From Artemisia argyi (lineage: Eukaryota > Streptophyta > Magnoliopsida > Asterales > Asteraceae): a DNA stretch of 64,000 bases. The stretch covers positions 171,101,090 through 171,165,089 of the forward strand of contig CM060687.1 of assembly GCA_030686995.1 (NCBI GenBank), written 5' to 3'. Made by a program: the position numbers and the translations under genes. Below are positions 60,340-64,000 of the stretch, piece by piece (position 1 is the stretch's first letter; the number at the start of each line of letters is the position of its first letter). Under the pieces are notes generated by a model. The model was not told the origin of the DNA. It searched no databases and saw only the letters and a list, made by a program, of their open reading frames with translations.

Positions 60340-61750
60340 TGATGCGTGGGAATCGCACCTTGCTTTACCTCTCGAGGGATCTCGCGAGGCTTACAACCCC
60401 CACCAGGCAGTGTACCTGATCGTTGAAGTATAGTATAGTGACAAGTACCGGGGGATTGATCGTTCAGCTTAGGAATAGTGTCGCTAGGATTAGAAAACCT
60501 AATTAATAGTTCTAGAGATGAAAAATGATTATTTTTGTGTTTTTATATTTTTATGAAAGCAATTAAAATCTCGGGTTTTTAGAAGAGTGGGCGGAATTAG
60601 TTGTTATCCAACTAACCCAAAAACTACTTTGTAACTAATTAAACTAATGAAAATAAAATTAAACTAATATTAAACTAAGGTTGTGAGCAGTATATGGAGA
60701 AATTGTGTTTACTTAGACTTCATTACTCCCTAGATATCTTTTACATGTTAATTACTTGTTACACTTGTATGAATGACGGGTTGTATTCCTTAATACCATT
60801 CGTGGAGTGGCATACATAACTCCCCAACTCTATGAGCTCTTATCTCCTCCTACACCATGACCCAGCACAACTATAGGGATTGTAAACAGTGGCTCATGCA
60901 TTAAATACAACCAATAAAGACCTAGTACGCCTCGGTTCATGTTTCTTAAGACGTTCAAGCATGTTACCATTTGGAGATCTGCCAGTTTTCTTAAGCCTAA
61001 CATATAAAATCATTCATTCAAAACAAGAATAGACAAGTAATCAACACATAATCAACATCTAGGTTTCATTAGATCTAAGCAAACACAAGAGAGATCTAGC
61101 CTAGCATAGTAAAATTGAGATAAGAGCAAAAGATAAACAACCAACACATAGACATATTGATTGAATTAAGAGTATACTTATCTCAATTACAATGCAAGGT
61201 CTCAAGGGTTTGGAACCCTTGAAAAACCTGTAAAAGAGGCACCAAAATCGTCTTTAGGGTTTCACCAAAACTTCTCCCTTTTTTAATGAAAAAACTAGAA
61301 AACTATATATAGGAAAATCGTCCTGACGGCGCCAAGAGTTAAATCTGACGCCGTCAACTCGCCGCCATACACTTCCTCGGACGCCCTAGATCCAATCATG
61401 ACGGCCTATGTGACGCCGTCACCACCCACGGTAAATTATTCTTGGCCACTTTGACGCCGTCACCTCTCCATCTGACGCCGTCACCAGCTACGGTAAATTA
61501 TTCTTCATGTCTGACGCCGTCAAGAGCAAACCCTTGACGCCGTCACCTTGTATTTCCAGCTTGGATTTTTGGTACTTTGTCGTTTTCTTCACTTTATGCT
61601 CCAAAAACGTCCAAAATAGCCTCTTTTCCAGAATTCACTCTCCAAACACCTAAAATCACAAAAGGAATGATTTAGGGCAATATTTGATCAAATAAATTCG
61701 GATTCGGGCTTAAATGACCCCCTAAAAACGGATCATTTTTCGCCTCATCA
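60340..61750 (-). mobile_element. Solo LTR of the D/E family
   Basis: 1411 bp, TGATGCG...CCTCATCA (plus), the reverse complement of the D/E LTR, flanked by GTTTG (60335-60339, 61751-61755). More diverged than the four nested LTRs. Dyad words lie at 61322-61545, again adjacent to TATATATA (61304-61311). No internal sequence remains, so LTR-LTR recombination removed it. Confidence 0.92.
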
Positions 61751-61755
61751 GTTTG

Positions 61756-61947
61756 TTATCATAATTTATTTGAAACAGTTTCCATTTTTGAAATTTAATG
61801 TTATTTCATTAATCATTGTCATACCTCAAATATGAAAATGAGATATTAATTTCGAAAATTATAAACAATCAAATCATTGTCAAAAATACACCACTTTAAT
61901 GTTTATAAATCGTTTCTAAATTTATAATAGTCATTATATAATATAAA
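61756..61947. other. AT-rich intergenic DNA
   Basis: No gene, repeat or signal recognised. Confidence 0.4.
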
Positions 61948-61978
61948 CTAGCTTATAGACCCGTGGTAACCCACGGGT
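61948..61978 (-). mobile_element. Helitron-like 3' terminus
   Basis: On the minus strand: hairpin ACCCGTGG-GTTA-CCACGGGT, seven bases, then CTAG followed by T. This is the classic Helitron end (hairpin, CTRR, insertion before T). The element would extend rightwards; its TC 5' end was not found. Confidence 0.45.
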
Positions 61979-63149
61979 TTTAAGATGAGATCGTGTAAAA
62001 AAAAATAGTGTGTAAACAAAGTAAGGAAAAACCACAAAGTAAATAGGATGAATCATTTATTCGAAAGGAATATCAACTAATAAGTCAAGGATAGTATAGA
62101 GTACAATACTTTTCAACATAATTACCAAGACACCTACTTTTAATGTATGTTTATGGTTTGAAATGTATTGACAACGGACAAATCAAAGATGAATCCAACA
62201 GTGAATATTAAGTATAAAAAAGATTTTAACTTCAATTCAAACATAGATATATATGACGTACAAATGTACAACTAAATAGGTTCCGAGCCAACTCAAACAT
62301 GTCTGTTAATGATACATTAGATATTCACAAAGAACTTATTTCCATAAAGATATGTTCAAGAAGAAAAGAGCAATAGAATAATAAGGTTACAATGACCCTC
62401 AATCATTAGACCCGTTGCAAAATTCTAACTAAATTGCTCATCCAAAACCTGGGTAGCCCGAAACACGAACGTGCCATTGACCAGTTTATGGACTATATTT
62501 TACAACATTAATAAAAATATGGTTCTAAAGTCCATATGCAAAGCCTGTCCATCGAAGTTCAAGTACTGTCGCGCGTTAGATAATGCCTGGCCCCATTATT
62601 TTTCTTGATGTTTTCAGCAACTGTAGCATCCTGCCTTTTTTTTTTTGACAAACCTGTAGGTTCAGAAACTCCACATCAATGATGAAGCGACCATGAAAAG
62701 TAGAATCAACATGTGAGACAAAGTCTTCACTTGTCCAAAAAGTCTCTCATGAACTGCAATGTTAAACAAAGTGTATTAGGGAACTATGTTAGCTACAAAA
62801 ACATGTTAGACCAGTTTGTCCTTATTATGAATAGGATATAACATAAATAGACCAAGTTTACATAAGTGGTTTGAAATTGTACCTATAGCTGGAATAGTTG
62901 CAACATACACAGTAAATATATGTTCTCCCTTTGCACCAAAAGAATTCAACTTTATGTTTGTACAATGTAGAGGCAAATAGACGAATCGAAGACACCCCAA
63001 ATCAAAATTAAGGCCCGGAAGAAATGTTCAGTCAGCACCTTTTTAATACCACATTTTAGTTTGACTATTCAATCTATTTATCGTAGGTACATATGAGTAA
63101 AAGGTAGGTAATGATAAAGATAAGCTAAAAGGAGTAACTTGGGACTAAC
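61979..63149. other. Intergenic or Helitron-body DNA
   Basis: AT-rich with no confident gene. Minus-strand open stretches near 62640-62710 and 62806-63000 could be exon remnants but match nothing I know. Confidence 0.4.
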
Positions 63150-63232
63150 CCATTGAGTGGCTGGACACGTGAGTTTTCTTGCAACCCAAATGGTCCACGA
63201 CCGCAGTTGCATCTTTAGCCTTTATTGTCATT
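63150..63232 (-). pseudogene. Alpha/beta-hydrolase exon fragment
   Basis: One exon with AGGTGCAG acceptor and GTTAGT donor, encoding A-K-D-A-T-A-V-V-D-H-L-G-C-K-K-T-H-V and then S-H-S-M-G. Plant alpha/beta-hydrolases have L-L-D-H-L-G-W-x-x-A-H-V-x-G-H-S-M-G here; the Ser is the catalytic nucleophile. The nucleophile is kept, but the preceding Gly of G-H-S-M-G is Ser and the usual Trp is Cys. A possible preceding exon lies near 63320-63350 (minus). The following exon (A-M-I-A-C-K-L family block) is not present in the next 400 bp. Probably a captured or decayed fragment. Confidence 0.6.
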
Positions 63233-63597
63233 CTGCACCTACCAAATAGCTTACATTACTCCATACGCAAACATAGATACACACACAGATTCCCAACGCA
63301 ACCACAATAATCATACCCCTCTGGGACAGCGAAGTTTTTTGACAAACAGTAAATGAGCATCTGTTGCGAAACTATTTTTCTTTAGAATAAAAATTGTAAA
63401 TTTTAGTCTACTTTTTGTTACATAAATCTCAAAATCCACATACTATAACCAAAATAAGAGGATAAAAGTGTTAATTTATAAATAGCCTAATCAAAGTGTT
63501 AATTTAAACAGCCTAATCAAAGTGTTAATTTATAAGTAGGATAAAATAAGCAATCCCAAACACCTTATTAAGTATAACAGCTTGATTATTGAAAAAA

Positions 63598-63598
<1 letters not shown>
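63233..63598. other. Intergenic DNA
   Basis: Contains a short repeat, ATCAAAGTGTTAATTTA, three times near 63470-63535. Nothing else recognised. Confidence 0.4.

Positions 63599-63678
<80 letters not shown>
63599..63678. repeat. (TA)n microsatellite
   Basis: 80 bp of uninterrupted TA. Confidence 0.92.
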
Positions 63679-63681
<3 letters not shown>

Positions 63682-64000
63682 GTCCTTACGTATATTCTAA
63701 TCTTTTAGTAGGTGTAGAGCTTCTTCCAACACCTCAAAAGCACAAACTTCCAAGCCTCCACCTGAGCGGACGTCCTTTCTTCAGAGACGTCTCTTGTGGA
63801 AAGAATCCAGACGGTGGTCCCTATAAAAATTCAAGGATCAAATGATCGATCAATATGGCAAAACATGTTTATATTATAAGAATACTAATGAGAAGAAACA
63901 ACACATGAAAATTATGATTCAAGGTTGTTTTGAGGATCACTTTGGTCTCTTAGTAAGGCATAATGCCGAATACTAAAATTAGCAGATAACTCCTCACTAA
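63679..64000. other. Unassigned sequence at window end
   Basis: A plus-strand open stretch (about 63710-63843) with a Pro/Ser-rich composition has no recognisable domain. Nothing else supported. Confidence 0.35.

Overview
The window is nuclear DNA of a flowering plant, very probably a eudicot of the daisy family (Asteraceae). That placement rests on memory of the retroelement protein families seen here, not on a search. Almost everything between 1 and 61,750 is LTR retrotransposon sequence nested element within element, with the 5-bp target-site duplications (TSDs) still readable. Only remnants of ordinary genes remain: an RPA70-like gene broken by an insertion, a small cysteine-rich gene and one exon of an alpha/beta-hydrolase.

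Layout. Element C is a minus-strand Ty3/gypsy-type element that encodes gag, protease and a second, catalytically dead protease-like domain, with no reverse transcriptase visible. It runs from left of the window to 48,312 and hosts the other insertions. Element A (1,334-19,412; TSD TCCCT) is an 18.1-kb Ty1/copia element in the minus orientation with LTRs identical by eye. It carries gag-pol interrupted by one in-frame stop, plus two large extra genes after pol. Element D (20,115-35,695; TSD GTCTT) is gypsy-type, plus strand, with gag and an Athila-type ORF. Element E (26,382-32,867; TSD TATAT) sits inside D, shares D's LTRs and UTRs, but carries only the dead-protease gene. Element B (39,607-48,093; TSD GAGAG) lies inside the 5' LTR of C; it has about 3.1-kb LTRs and no genes.

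To the right of C lies the RPA70-like gene (48,477-51,870), split by a solo-LTR-like insertion F (49,121-51,216; TSD GTATG). Then come element H (52,272-59,147; TSD GTTTT), which is related to B and also non-coding; the cysteine-rich gene (59,733-60,246); a solo LTR of the D/E family (60,340-61,750; TSD GTTTG); a Helitron-like 3' terminus near 61,950; and the hydrolase exon (63,150-63,232).

The most unusual signal is not a gene. Three separate element families (A, D/E and C) each carry many copies of their own short inverted-symmetric, CpG-rich word: TTACGCGTAA in A, TGACGGCGTCA in D/E, and ATACGCCGTAT with its variants in C. All share the core ACG-N(0-1)-CGT. In D/E and C the clusters lie directly upstream of the LTR TATA box. 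In A they lie directly upstream of each of the two coding blocks. This looks like parallel recruitment of a dyad-binding host factor, or another function that needs this symmetry.
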